From: Paenibacillus radicis (ex Xue et al. 2023)
Lineage (GTDB): Bacteria > Bacillota > Bacilli > Paenibacillales > NBRC-103111
DNA length: 64,000 nucleotides
Assembly (NCBI RefSeq): GCF_024722015.1
Contig: NZ_JANQBD010000014.1
Span: 62,001 to 126,000, forward strand
Direction of reading: 5' to 3'
Shown: positions 42,501 through 51,963 of the stretch, one piece after another
Layout of the letters: every line of letters begins with the position of its first letter
Position numbering within the stretch: position 1 is the first letter of the stretch
Notes under the pieces: generated by a model
Databases searched by the model: none
What the model saw: only the letters and a program-made list of their open reading frames with translations
Told to the model about the DNA's origin: nothing
Program-made: the position numbers and the translations under genes

Positions 42501-43658
42501 ATGACAGAACCGCTGTTTATTGTATCCCGAGAGGATTGGTCCCTTCATCGCAAAGGTTATCAGGATCAAAACCGCCATCAAGAAAAAGTTCGCGACGCGA
42601 TCAAACAAAACTTGCCGGACCTGGTTACCGACGAAAGCATTATCATGTCTGACGGCAAGCAAATCATCAAGGTTCCGATCCGTAGTCTGGATGAATATCG
42701 GCTTCGCTATAATTTCAATAAGAGCAAGCATGTTGGTCAGGGCGATGGAGATAGTCAAGTAGGCGACGTGCTGGGGGTGGACCCGACTCCTGCAAAAGGA
42801 CCGGGTAAAGGAGAAGGCGCTGGCGACCAGCCTGGCGACGATTATTACGATGCAGAGGTGCAGATGGAAGAGCTGCAATCGATGCTGTTTGAAGAACTTG
42901 AGCTTCCTAATCTGCAGCAGAAGGAAAAGGATATCCTGACCACTAAAGATGTCATTTTTAACGATATCCGCAAAAAGGGCATCATGTCTAACATCGACAA
43001 GAAACGAACCATATTGGAAAATTTGCGCCGTAATGCTACGGCCGGTGTTCCCGGCATTCATGGCATCAATCCTGACGACCTTCGTTTCAAAACCTGGGAT
43101 GAAGTTATTACCCCACAATCCAATGCTCTTATTATCGCTATGATGGATACGTCCGGTTCCATGGGCTCCTTCGAGAAATATATAGCGCGCAGCTTCTTTT
43201 TTTGGATGACGCGTTTTTTACGCACCAAATATGAGCATGTTGAGATCATTTTTATTGCTCACCATACAGAGGCAAAGGAGGTTACGGAGGAGGAATTTTT
43301 CACTAAGGGAGAGAGCGGCGGCACGATTTGTTCCTCGGCTTACCAATTGGCCTTAGAACTAATTGACCGACGCTATTCTCCGTCCAGATATAACATTTAT
43401 CCTTTTCATTTCTCTGATGGTGATAACTTGACTTCGGATAACGAACGCTGCGTTAAGCTCATCAACGAGTTGATCAAGCGCTGCAACCTATTCGGTTATG
43501 GAGAAGTAAATCAATACAACCGGAGCAGCACGCTAATGTCGGCTTATCGCAATTTACATGATCCCAAGTTTGTCCATTATGTTATTCGTGAGAAAGGCGA
43601 GGTATATAAAGCTTTGAAAACCTTCTTCCCAAGATCGGAAAGGGGAATCGCACGATGA
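42501..43658 (+). CDS. yhbH: YhbH/YeaH-family protein (DUF444)
   Basis: A 385-residue DUF444 protein, linked to sporulation in Bacillus and to stress adaptation in enterobacteria (YeaH). It starts REDWSLHRKGYQDQNRHQEKV, has a Gly/Asp-rich flexible segment near residue 90 and ends in a VWA-like fold whose metal-site motif is MMDTSGSMG. AGGAGGTG lies six bases before the ATG at 42501; an in-frame GTG nine bases upstream overlaps that site. The stop overlaps the spoVR ATG by four bases, so the two are translationally coupled. The usual third partner, the PrkA kinase, is not adjacent. Confidence 0.93.
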   Translation: MTEPLFIVSREDWSLHRKGYQDQNRHQEKVRDAIKQNLPDLVTDESIIMSDGKQIIKVPIRSLDEYRLRYNFNKSKHVGQGDGDSQVGDVLGVDPTPAKGPGKGEGAGDQPGDDYYDAEVQMEELQSMLFEELELPNLQQKEKDILTTKDVIFNDIRKKGIMSNIDKKRTILENLRRNATAGVPGIHGINPDDLRFKTWDEVITPQSNALIIAMMDTSGSMGSFEKYIARSFFFWMTRFLRTKYEHVEIIFIAHHTEAKEVTEEEFFTKGESGGTICSSAYQLALELIDRRYSPSRYNIYPFHFSDGDNLTSDNERCVKLINELIKRCNLFGYGEVNQYNRSSTLMSAYRNLHDPKFVHYVIREKGEVYKALKTFFPRSERGIAR

Positions 43659-45082
43659 ATGCCGATGATATCAAAAAACTTGAATATGCTATAGCGGAAA
43701 TTACCGAGGTTGCGGATGGATTTGGATTGGATTATTTTCCGATGCGCTATGAAATATGTCCTGCTGACATCATCTATACATTCGGAGCATACGGCATGCC
43801 TACCCGATTCAGCCATTGGAGCTTTGGAAAAACCTTCAACAAAATGAAAATGCAGTATGATTTTGGACTTAGCAAAATTTATGAGCTGGTCATCAACTCC
43901 GACCCTTGCTACGCCTTTTTGTTAGATGGAAACTCGCTAATTCAGAACAAATTAATTGTCGCGCATGTGTTGGCACATTGTGACTTTTTTAAAAACAACG
44001 CCCGTTTTTCCAAAACCAACCGCAACATGGTCGAAAGCATGTCCGCCACAGCTGAACGTATCCGTCAATATGAAATTTTGTACGGTACGGACGAGGTTGA
44101 ACGTTTCATTGATGCCGTTCTTGCCATCCAGGAACATGTTGATCCTCTGATTTCGAAGCCTTACGATGCAGAACGATATGGTAGAAATATGGAAAAATCT
44201 CGCAAAACAGAGACAAAGGAACGAAAGCTGGGTTATGAGGATTTATGGGATTTGGATAATCCTACCGAGATAGATGCGCCGCGCAAGCAGGAAGCAGTTA
44301 AATTTCCGGCTTCCCCGGACAAAGATCTCGTTTTGTTTATTGAAGAGCACGCCCCTTATATGACCGATTGGCAGCGTGACATCATGACGATGCTGCGCGA
44401 CGAAATGCTCTATTTCTGGCCGCAGCTGGAGACGAAGATCATGAACGAAGGCTGGGCTTCTTACTGGCATCAACGTATCTTACGAGAGCTGGATCTGACT
44501 GTGGAAGAAACCATCGAGTACGCGAAGCTCAATTCATCCGTAGTTGTGCCCTCCCGTCATAGCTTGAACCCGTATTACTTAGGGTTGAAAATCTTTGAAG
44601 ACATTGAGAAACGCTGGGAGAATCCATCCGCTGAAGATCGGGAACGGTTCGGCATCAAAGGTGGCGAAGGCCGGCAAAAGATGTTTGACGTACGGGAGTA
44701 TGATTCAGATATTTCCTTTGTCCGCAATTATATGACGAAAAAGCTTGTGGATGAATTAGACTTATACGTGTTCGAGAAAAAGGGCCCCGAGTGGAAAATT
44801 ACGGATAAATCTTGGGAGTCTATCCGCGATCAGCTCGTCTATTCCCGAGTCAACGGAGGATTCCCCTACATTGTCGTCGAGAATGGCAACTACGATAAGA
44901 ACGGCGAGTTGTACTTAAAGCATGCTTACGAGGGTGTTGAGCTGGATTTGAAATATGTAGAACGAACCATACCTTACATTCAACAGCTGTGGGGCAGAAC
45001 CGTTCATCTGGAAACAATCCTGGAATCAAAGCAGGTGCTATTCTCGTATGATGGCAAGAAGCATAACAGAAAGTTTTTGTAA
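43655..45082 (+). CDS. spoVR: SpoVR-family protein
   Basis: A 475-residue SpoVR/YcgB homologue of normal length. Typical family stretches are GLDYFPMRYEICPADIIYTFGAYGMPTRFSHW (shown in part as GLDYFPMRYEICPAD), YAFLLDGNSLIQNKLIVAHV, HCDFFKNNARF and MNEGWASYWHQRI. SpoVR is needed for normal spore cortex formation in B. subtilis; the biochemical function is unknown. The ATG overlaps yhbH by four bases and a good terminator follows at 45095-45130. Confidence 0.94.
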   Translation: MNADDIKKLEYAIAEITEVADGFGLDYFPMRYEICPADIIYTFGAYGMPTRFSHWSFGKTFNKMKMQYDFGLSKIYELVINSDPCYAFLLDGNSLIQNKLIVAHVLAHCDFFKNNARFSKTNRNMVESMSATAERIRQYEILYGTDEVERFIDAVLAIQEHVDPLISKPYDAERYGRNMEKSRKTETKERKLGYEDLWDLDNPTEIDAPRKQEAVKFPASPDKDLVLFIEEHAPYMTDWQRDIMTMLRDEMLYFWPQLETKIMNEGWASYWHQRILRELDLTVEETIEYAKLNSSVVVPSRHSLNPYYLGLKIFEDIEKRWENPSAEDRERFGIKGGEGRQKMFDVREYDSDISFVRNYMTKKLVDELDLYVFEKKGPEWKITDKSWESIRDQLVYSRVNGGFPYIVVENGNYDKNGELYLKHAYEGVELDLKYVERTIPYIQQLWGRTVHLETILESKQVLFSYDGKKHNRKFL

Positions 45083-45094
45083 GAGATGAATCTG

Positions 45095-45130
45095 GGCTGT
45101 TTCCAATGAAGCATTGGGAACGGCCTTTTA
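45095..45130 (+). terminator. Terminator of yhbH-spoVR
   Basis: GGCTGTTTCCAATG pairs along its whole length (with G-U pairs) with CATTGGGAACGGCC around AAG, followed by TTTT. It begins 12 bases after the spoVR stop. Confidence 0.85.
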
Positions 45131-45214
45131 ACTGTTGTTTCCCGCATCCACACGATGATGGATTCACCATATCCAACATGCTGTGATCGCTCGATTTTCA
45201 TACAACGGAAATAA

Positions 45215-45253
45215 ATCAGGCCCAACTCCATATTTTTATGGGTTGAGCCTGAT
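45215..45253 (-). terminator. Hairpin after the small hypothetical gene
   Basis: ATCAGGC-CCAACTCCAT pairs with ATGGGTTGAGCCTGAT with one mismatch and one bulge. On the minus strand TTTATTT follows. It begins directly after the stop codon at 45255. Confidence 0.6.
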
Positions 45254-45254
45254 A

Positions 45255-45605
45255 TTATTGAATCGTCTTCACCATCAAATCACCATTTGATTGAGCAAAA
45301 CTGATCGTAAAACTTCTTGCGTTGAATGCTTGCACAATGTTATGGAGATGCCACCACCATTCTTCATCACTTTTATTTTGATTGTGAAAATCGTAAACTA
45401 GTTTCATTTTTTCATAGAATTGTTGAGCATTCGAAATGAGGATCAGATCATATCGTGTGACTTCATTTTTCTCTTCGTCGGATAGTTCGTTAAAATAATG
45501 ATGTATTTTACTTCTCAGATGCAGCATTTCCATCATCTCAAAGGCACTGGTTTCAAGGTCATTGACACCCATGCCATAATTCTTAATATCCGTTTGTTTA
45601 ACCAT
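45255..45605 (-). CDS. Small hypothetical protein
   Basis: A 116-residue soluble protein that I do not recognise. It begins MVKQTDIKNYGMGVNDLE, has a helical acidic middle (FELSDEEKNEV-like region) and a WWWHLHNIVQAF motif near the centre. AAGGAGGTG lies seven bases before ATG 45603-45605, strong support for a real gene; a longer frame to 45665 lacks a site. It is monocistronic, between spoVR and the glycan cassette and on the opposite strand to both. Confidence 0.7.
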   Translation of the reverse strand: MVKQTDIKNYGMGVNDLETSAFEMMEMLHLRSKIHHYFNELSDEEKNEVTRYDLILISNAQQFYEKMKLVYDFHNQNKSDEEWWWHLHNIVQAFNARSFTISFAQSNGDLMVKTIQ

Positions 45606-45786
45606 GCTGGAGCACCTCCTTCTCTCAATCGACTTGAGATACCTTAATTTCATTATTACATACATTTAAACCATAACATTATTGCAGAACTACAATAAAA
45701 ATTAAACAATTTACTTATATCCATTATAGTGATACGATATGTATCTATAGTAAAAATTTACTAGTAATAGGAGGAAAGAGTTAAAT

Positions 45787-46797
45787 ATGCTTATAGTTGC
45801 CTCTTTATTGATTTCTTTTCTATTAAGCCTATTATTCACTCCTATCGCCAAAAATATTGCTATAAGATTTATGATACTTGATGTATCTAACACCAGTCTA
45901 AAAACACATAAAATAAATACGCCCTATTTAGGTGGGCTATCGATCTTTGCTTCTGTTGTCATTGCATCCGCCTTCGTTATTTTTTTGTTTAAACTTATGA
46001 TTCCAATCGCAGTTTACGGCTTACTTATTGCGTGTTTTATCATAATTGCAGTCGGCTTTACTGATGATATTTATAATCTCCACCCGCTAACTAAAATTTT
46101 TTTTCAAATCATAGCAGCATCCTTGGCATGGTTAAGCGGAATTAGGATAACCTTAATCGGACTAGAGCAATTTGATAGTATTTTAACGATTATATGGATC
46201 GTCGGCCTTTCCAATGCTTTTAATCTGATAGATATTATGGATGGCTTAGCCTCAGGTGTGGCAGCTATTTCATCTATTTTTCTGTCATTAATCTGTCTGG
46301 AGCTTGGTGAAATCATGAATGGTTTGTTGCTTTTATCTATAGCGGGAGCATGCTGCGGCTTTCTGAAATTCAATTTTAATCCTGCGCAAATTTTTATGGG
46401 AGACACCGGCAGTCTATTTCTGGGATTTTTAATCGCATGTTCAACTGCTCACATGTTCCAATTCAAACCATATGGCGACATTGTAATTCCAGTTATTATC
46501 CTTGGAATACCAATATTTGAAACGATATTCATCTCTTTATTGCGTATAAAATCTGGAATCGCCCCATGGAAAGGTACCAAAGATCATTTTGCATTACGGT
46601 TAGTTAGACTGGGCTTTTCGGTAAAGCACACGGTACTATTAACTTATTTATTTTGCGCATTTCTAGGGTCTGTCACATTAATTTTTTTCTATTTAGGCAG
46701 CTCCGTGTTGTATTGCTTCTTTGCAATCACCTTAATTTTGATCGGGATCGGGTGGGTCTTAAGTAAAGTTGATATTAGCAATTCACAGCATTCTTAA
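45787..46797 (+). CDS. WecA/TagO-like undecaprenyl-phosphate sugar-1-phosphate transferase
   Basis: A 336-residue integral membrane protein with about ten hydrophobic segments, of the MraY/WecA family. Conserved cytosolic loops: HKINTPYLGGLSIF, the Asp-rich GFTDDIYNLHPLTK, LSNAFNLIDIMDGLASG and FMGDTGSLFLGF. It would transfer a HexNAc-1-phosphate to undecaprenyl phosphate to start a surface polymer. AGGAGG is present 12 bases before the ATG. It opens an AT-rich three-gene cassette with a glycosyltransferase 10 bases downstream. The exact sugar is unknown. Confidence 0.88.
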   Translation: MLIVASLLISFLLSLLFTPIAKNIAIRFMILDVSNTSLKTHKINTPYLGGLSIFASVVIASAFVIFLFKLMIPIAVYGLLIACFIIIAVGFTDDIYNLHPLTKIFFQIIAASLAWLSGIRITLIGLEQFDSILTIIWIVGLSNAFNLIDIMDGLASGVAAISSIFLSLICLELGEIMNGLLLLSIAGACCGFLKFNFNPAQIFMGDTGSLFLGFLIACSTAHMFQFKPYGDIVIPVIILGIPIFETIFISLLRIKSGIAPWKGTKDHFALRLVRLGFSVKHTVLLTYLFCAFLGSVTLIFFYLGSSVLYCFFAITLILIGIGWVLSKVDISNSQHS

Positions 46798-46807
46798 TGG
46801 AGGAAAT

Positions 46808-47920
46808 ATGGCCAAAATTGTATGTATTGTTCCATATTCTAAGTACTATATCAATTTTAGTTGGGACCTGTTGAAAGACTTAAAACAAGAAGGAAATGAG
46901 ATAGTAGCTTTAGCCGCGGATAGTATCTTTCAGCAGGAACTTGAAGCTATTGGAGTCACCTTAATAAAAATTCCACTCAATAACACAGGTTTAAATGTAT
47001 TTTATGATAGTTACAGCTTACATATATTGGTTAAACAACTTAAAAGTCTACAGCCGGACATCGTAATTTGTTATTCAATAAAACCTGTCCTTTATGGGAC
47101 CATCGCCTCACGGTTGGCAAAAATAAAAAATACCTTCTCGTTCATAACAGGTATAGGGTATGTTTTTATAGGAAATACGGTTTTGCAAAAAAATCTTTTA
47201 ATTATTGTGAAAATGCTTTACAGGCTCTCATTAAAATTTAGCAATAAAATATTTTTTGAAAACCCGGATGACCTGTCTTTATTTAAATCACTTAAATTAA
47301 TTGGCAAAAGCAAAGATGCTGTAATTGTAAATGGTTCTGGCGTTGATATCCATAAATTCACCTACTCCCCTCCTAAAGCTAATCCGATTTCCTTCCTGGT
47401 TATTTCAAGAATCATATTCGACAAAGGTATCATTGAATTTATAGAGGCGGCCAAGCTGCTCAAACAAAAATACCCCCAAGCTAAATTTAAAATTCTGGGG
47501 CCATTTGTCAAAAGTCCTAGTTCAATAAAAAGAGAAACAATAAATGAATGGGTCAATCAAGGAATAATAGAGTATTTGGGTGAAACAACAGATGTACGTC
47601 CATTCATAGCTGATTCAAGTGTGTTTGTTTTACCCTCTTATCGAGAAGGCACTCCTAAATCGACATTAGAAGCAATGGCAATGGGATTACCTGTCGTCAC
47701 AACAGATTCCCCAGGCTGCAGAGAAACGGTTGTAAATAACGTAAATGGTTTTTTGATTCCTCCAAAAGATTATGTAGCACTTGCTATGGCCATGGAGAAG
47801 TTTATTACGAACCCTGACATCATTCGAGCAATGGGCATAATGAGCCGAGAAATCGCAGTTAGCAAATACGATGTCCGCAAAGTAAACCATTTTATAAAGA
47901 AAAGTATAGGGCTAGAATAG
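46808..47920 (+). CDS. Family 4-type glycosyltransferase
   Basis: A 370-residue GT-B glycosyltransferase. The N-terminal half resembles Wbp/PglA-type enzymes (LKSLQPDIVICYSIKPVLYG, FITGIGYVF). The nucleotide-sugar-binding half contains LVISRIIFDKGIIEFIEA and the EX7E region VLPSYREGTPKSTLEAMAMG. It probably adds the second sugar to the lipid-linked product of the upstream transferase. ATG 46808-46810 has GGAGG four bases upstream; an earlier in-frame start would overlap the previous gene. Five to fourteen bases separate it from the next gene. Confidence 0.88.
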   Translation: MAKIVCIVPYSKYYINFSWDLLKDLKQEGNEIVALAADSIFQQELEAIGVTLIKIPLNNTGLNVFYDSYSLHILVKQLKSLQPDIVICYSIKPVLYGTIASRLAKIKNTFSFITGIGYVFIGNTVLQKNLLIIVKMLYRLSLKFSNKIFFENPDDLSLFKSLKLIGKSKDAVIVNGSGVDIHKFTYSPPKANPISFLVISRIIFDKGIIEFIEAAKLLKQKYPQAKFKILGPFVKSPSSIKRETINEWVNQGIIEYLGETTDVRPFIADSSVFVLPSYREGTPKSTLEAMAMGLPVVTTDSPGCRETVVNNVNGFLIPPKDYVALAMAMEKFITNPDIIRAMGIMSREIAVSKYDVRKVNHFIKKSIGLE

Positions 47921-47934
47921 GGTGGGTGATACTG

Positions 47935-49233
47935 ATGACTATTCATGTTATAGGAGCAGGAGTGACAGGATTATCATTTGCAAAGGCTTGCAGTGAAGAA
48001 GTTAATATACTTGAAGCATGTGAGAATGTGGGCGGGAAAGCTCTATCCTATAAGGTGGAGACAAAAGTGGGCACCTTTGGATTTGATATAGGTGGCCACT
48101 GGTTCCATTATAAAAGCACACCTGCCGTATTAGACATCCTGGAGGGTCTCGAGCTGCAAGCGCATACTCGCAATGCGTTTGTATACCTGCACGAGCATTT
48201 TTTTAAGTTCCCTATCCAGCAAAGTTATATTGGGCACCCCGACAAAAAATTTGTAAACGATGTTAAACAGGAGCTTCAATCGGTTAATAATTTCCAAGAA
48301 TACAACAACTATGAAGAAATGCTTCTGCAATCCTATGGATTAACTTTATATGAGTCATTTTTTAAAGATTACAATTCAAAAATGTATGGTATTTATGATC
48401 TGTCTGCAATTGGCGTTGGAAAATTTGAAACCATCCGCAATGTTCGAACCCATAGAAATATCACTGGGTATAACGGTGACTTTCTATATCCAAAAGGAGA
48501 TATAGGTGCGAGTGGAATTCCTTTTTTTTTAGCTGATAATCTGAAAATTAACTACAAAAAAAAGGTCAAGTCCATCAACATTAAAAATAAGACGATGGTC
48601 ATTAATAATGAAAGAGTTTCATGGGACACCATTGTGTCAACCATTCCATTAAATTCATTAATCGGCATCATTAGTGATGTGGATGACCCTGTTCTGGAGT
48701 TATCGAAGCAATTAAAATCGAGCAGAGGTATGATTTTGAATCTAGGGGTGAAAAAAACTCATTTGCAAGGTGATATGAGCTGGGTTTATTTCCCCGACCC
48801 CAACTTGCATTTTTATCGTGTAGGTTTCTATAGCAATGTTGAATCCTCACTGGCACCAGTAGGGTATTGCTCTATGTATGTTGAGTGCTCTCCATTATTT
48901 TTTAGCAATAAAGAGGAAGCATTAGCTAACATACCGACAGTAATAAAGGAACTCATTGAAATTGGGTTTATCCGCAGTGCAGATGAGATCGTAACTACAA
49001 AAGCTTTTTATCTGGCTCAAAATTATTGCCTTCCTGATACATCAAAGACAAAAGTCATTCATCACTATCTGGAGAACGCTGGAATCTACAGCATTGGAAG
49101 ATATGGGAGTTGGCATTGGTCGAGCCAGCATGAGGATATGCAGCAGGCGTGGGACTTAGCGAATAAATTAGCTTTACGTGATCTGACTAAAGCCAAAAAA
49201 TTCCCTCAAGCATTAGTTACTAAAGCGTTTTGA
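47935..49233 (+). CDS. FAD-dependent oxidoreductase, UDP-galactopyranose-mutase/amine-oxidase-like
   Basis: A 432-residue flavoprotein with the N-terminal dinucleotide motif HVIGAGVTGLSFAKAC and the acidic end of the second strand (ILEACENVGGKALS). FDIGGHWFHYKS and the late SIGRYGSWHWSSQHEDMQQAWDLA recall UDP-galactopyranose mutase and protoporphyrinogen-oxidase-like enzymes used in glycan clusters. Its place behind two glycan genes favours sugar-nucleotide modification, but the substrate is unproven. ATG at 47935 follows GGTGGGTG; an in-frame GTG nine bases upstream is the alternative. Last gene of the AT-rich cassette. Confidence 0.72.
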   Translation: MTIHVIGAGVTGLSFAKACSEEVNILEACENVGGKALSYKVETKVGTFGFDIGGHWFHYKSTPAVLDILEGLELQAHTRNAFVYLHEHFFKFPIQQSYIGHPDKKFVNDVKQELQSVNNFQEYNNYEEMLLQSYGLTLYESFFKDYNSKMYGIYDLSAIGVGKFETIRNVRTHRNITGYNGDFLYPKGDIGASGIPFFLADNLKINYKKKVKSINIKNKTMVINNERVSWDTIVSTIPLNSLIGIISDVDDPVLELSKQLKSSRGMILNLGVKKTHLQGDMSWVYFPDPNLHFYRVGFYSNVESSLAPVGYCSMYVECSPLFFSNKEEALANIPTVIKELIEIGFIRSADEIVTTKAFYLAQNYCLPDTSKTKVIHHYLENAGIYSIGRYGSWHWSSQHEDMQQAWDLANKLALRDLTKAKKFPQALVTKAF

Positions 49234-49260
49234 GTAAGCAGTCAATTGAGGTGACGGCTA

Positions 49261-49283
49261 GGGAGGACGCTATCGCTCCTCCC
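49261..49283. terminator. GC-rich hairpin between the glycan cassette and the Uma2 gene
   Basis: GGGAGGA and TCCTCCC pair around CGCTATCGC, 27 bases after the stop at 49233. No T run follows, so it may be a weak terminator or an mRNA-end stabiliser for the converging genes. Confidence 0.4.
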
Positions 49284-49339
49284 CACTCACCCATTCCCTC
49301 TTTTGTTCTACCAAGTAAATCGGAATTAGTTTATTCAAG

Positions 49340-49906
49340 TTATTCCAGACTGAACAGTCTGCTCATGGGCACTTGTAAATCTTTAATTACGATAGATTGG
49401 ATCGCTTCCTGCTCCGTATACAAATGGCGAGCCTGGTAACTGCCATCCTGCAGTGAATACACATGGGCTGTTCTATTCCCAGGATCGACAATCCAATATT
49501 CCTGTACCTTATACTTCTGATATAAGTTGAACTTCTCATTAAAGTCCTTCAATGCTGTAGATGGAGACAACACTTCAATAATTAACGTCGGCGCACCATG
49601 ACACCCATTCTTGGCTATTTGACCCTTCGAACAAACAACGAAGAGGTCGGGCTGTGTGACATGATCGGGCGATTCATACTCTTCACTTTCACTGAGCAAT
49701 ACATCAAATGGAGCCACAAACACATAGCAGCTCCGGTTCTGAAAAAACGTCCGCAGAGCAAAATGAAGCTCTCCTACAATAAATTGATGCAGCGAGGTAG
49801 GAGCAGGAGACATATTATAGGCTTTGCCGTTAATTAACTCCCAGGATCCTTCCCAGGTCAACCAATCTTGATAGGTGTGGAAATTCTTTTCATCCGGATT
49901 TGACAT
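49340..49906 (-). CDS. Uma2-family (DUF820) endonuclease-like protein
   Basis: A 188-residue PD-(D/E)XK-fold protein of the Uma2/DUF820 family. The family order is visible: WELINGKAYNMSPAPTSLHQ, then the catalytic Asp in HVTQPDLFVVC, GAPTLIIEVLSPST with the active-site Glu, and the Lys/Tyr segment FNLYQKYKVQEYWIVDP. The family is widespread, often in many copies, and its role is unknown; nuclease activity is inferred from the fold. AAGGAGGTCGAAC precedes the ATG. Monocistronic. Confidence 0.9.
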   Translation of the reverse strand: MSNPDEKNFHTYQDWLTWEGSWELINGKAYNMSPAPTSLHQFIVGELHFALRTFFQNRSCYVFVAPFDVLLSESEEYESPDHVTQPDLFVVCSKGQIAKNGCHGAPTLIIEVLSPSTALKDFNEKFNLYQKYKVQEYWIVDPGNRTAHVYSLQDGSYQARHLYTEQEAIQSIVIKDLQVPMSRLFSLE

Positions 49907-50189
49907 AATGTTCGACCTCCTTCTGATATTTCGTTTGAACCTGTACTAATTGTACCATGATCAAACGGGTAGTTGCTAAACTTTTACTGATCATTAAGAT
50001 TCGTATAACAGGATAAATTACTGGCTTCGCTTCATTCATCTTATCCAATTCTCTTTATATTCAGCCATTGAAGAGCAGATTTCCAAACCTGATTCTACCC
50101 GATAAACTCCAGCTGTAACATCTTTGTAACCAACTGCTTACTATTATCACTTATACTGAGTACATTAACACAACAGGGAGGCAGTCATT

Positions 50190-51947
50190 ATGAAACATTC
50201 ATTCAAAATGCTCACATTAAGTATAACAGGCTGCTGCTTCATAGCAGCTTCGGCTACTCAGGTATCTTACGCAAGCAGCTTGCAGGAAGCAGTTGTCACC
50301 TCGGCAGCTACGGTTATCCCTATATCCGCGTCATTAAATCAACAGCAAGGAATCAAGGTTACTGGCAAAGCGGTTAAGGAACAAACTGCTGAATATCAGG
50401 TGGACATCGTGATCCCGATCATTGAAGGAATGAAGGATACACAATACCAGGATCAGCTTAACGATATCATTTCCCGCCAGGCCATGGAGGATTTGGCTAA
50501 CATCAAGAAGCTCGCAAGCGATGCCGCGGTAAATGCGCAAGAAGCAGGCTACGAAATGAGACCTCATACTTTAAATATCCAATATGAAGTTAAAGCTAAC
50601 GGAGGAGCGGCCAATGCCAACCTTCTTTCGATCAAAATGACAACCTATACTTACACTGGCGGAGCAAACGGAATGCCGCGGATAGATACTTATAATGTGT
50701 TAGACGAAGCACAAGCTAAGCGGATCGAGCTGAAGGACTTATTAGGAGATAGCTATAAAGAGATCGTTAACGGGCATATTCAGCAGGAAATTGCCAAACA
50801 TCCTGAAAACTTTTTCAATGGCGAGGAAGGCTTCCAAGGAATATCGGATACACAATCATTCTACATCGAGAAAGGGTCCGCGGTTATTCTTTTTCAAAAG
50901 TACCAAATCGCCCCAGGCTCGTCAGGTTCTCCTGAATTCCCTATTTCACTTAACAATAATACAAGCCAGGAGCAGCGTAACGTAAAAATAACAACAAAAA
51001 CCGTAAAAGAGGACTCCGGCAATGTCACTTCTAACGTGAACATCCCGGTCTTCGATGGACTTAAGGATATAAGCTATCAAGCACAGCTCAATGATATTAT
51101 CGAGCGGCATGCGATGGACGATCTGGATAATCTGAAGAAGCAAGCAAAAGCAGATGAGGCTACAGCGAACGAATCCGGCATTACAATGAGACCTTATTCG
51201 CTCACCATTTTGTTCGAGGTTAAAGCTGATGGAGGGGACGCTAACAGCAGCATGGTCTCTGTCAAAATAATAACCGATACCTACACAGGTGGAGCACATG
51301 GAATACAGCGGGTGGATACTTACACATTTCGTGACGAGCCGCAGGCCTCCCCGGTTGAATTAAAGGATTTATTCGGAGACAGCTACAAGGAGCACATTAA
51401 TGAACAGATACGGCAGCAAATAGCCCAGCATCCTGAGAATTTTTTCAAGGACAGCTTTAAAGGAATTTCGGATACTCAGTCCTTTTATATTGAAAAAGGC
51501 GAAGCCGTTATTCTGTTCGAACCATATGAAATAGCTCCGTATTCAACAGGCATCCCTGAATTTCGCATAGCGCTGGTGAAAAATTCGAATGTATCCGCAC
51601 CTGCCCGGCTAACGGTAGGCGGTACAGAGCTATCTTCCGTTGAGGCTTCAGTCTATATGAGCGACAATGGAACAACCTTAGTCCCTCTTCGCATCATCGC
51701 TGAGAGATTGGGCTATAGCGTGAAATGGAATGAGGAAACACGATTAGTTGAGATCAATAAAGGTGCTCAATGGACTAGCCTGCAGGCAGGCAAAGATTCG
51801 TATATATTTAATAAAATGGCTCCGTTCCCGTTAGGCCAAGCTCCTGTGATCAAGGAAGACGGACTGATGTATGTACCCGTAGACTTCTTCTCCATGGTGT
51901 TAAAAGCAGAGGTTAACTCCGATTCCGGTTCTGTCAGCATTAAATAA
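50190..51947 (+). CDS. Secreted protein with two DUF4163-DUF3298 units and a stalk (copper amine oxidase N-terminal-like) domain
   Basis: A 585-residue exported protein. After a signal peptide (ITGCCFIAASATQVSYA) two similar units of about 190 residues follow, at roughly 48-240 and 258-450. Each carries a DUF4163-like part (QYQDQLNDIISRQAMEDL versus YQAQLNDIIERHAMDDL) and a DUF3298 part (YTGGANGMPRIDTYN versus YTGGAHGIQRVDTYT; SDTQSFYIEKG in both). The last 115 residues are a copper amine oxidase N-terminal-like stalk domain (LVPLRIIAERLGYSVKWNE). DUF3298 is found in PdaC and the anti-sigma factor RsiV, where it binds cell-wall ligands. GGGAGG precedes the ATG. Confidence 0.82.
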   Translation: MKHSFKMLTLSITGCCFIAASATQVSYASSLQEAVVTSAATVIPISASLNQQQGIKVTGKAVKEQTAEYQVDIVIPIIEGMKDTQYQDQLNDIISRQAMEDLANIKKLASDAAVNAQEAGYEMRPHTLNIQYEVKANGGAANANLLSIKMTTYTYTGGANGMPRIDTYNVLDEAQAKRIELKDLLGDSYKEIVNGHIQQEIAKHPENFFNGEEGFQGISDTQSFYIEKGSAVILFQKYQIAPGSSGSPEFPISLNNNTSQEQRNVKITTKTVKEDSGNVTSNVNIPVFDGLKDISYQAQLNDIIERHAMDDLDNLKKQAKADEATANESGITMRPYSLTILFEVKADGGDANSSMVSVKIITDTYTGGAHGIQRVDTYTFRDEPQASPVELKDLFGDSYKEHINEQIRQQIAQHPENFFKDSFKGISDTQSFYIEKGEAVILFEPYEIAPYSTGIPEFRIALVKNSNVSAPARLTVGGTELSSVEASVYMSDNGTTLVPLRIIAERLGYSVKWNEETRLVEINKGAQWTSLQAGKDSYIFNKMAPFPLGQAPVIKEDGLMYVPVDFFSMVLKAEVNSDSGSVSIK

Positions 51948-51963
51948 GACCTATCGAGCAAGC

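Noticed and set aside
42450..43118. 222-codon open frame antisense to yhbH
   Set aside because: It mirrors a well-supported gene, has no ribosome site and no recognisable product.
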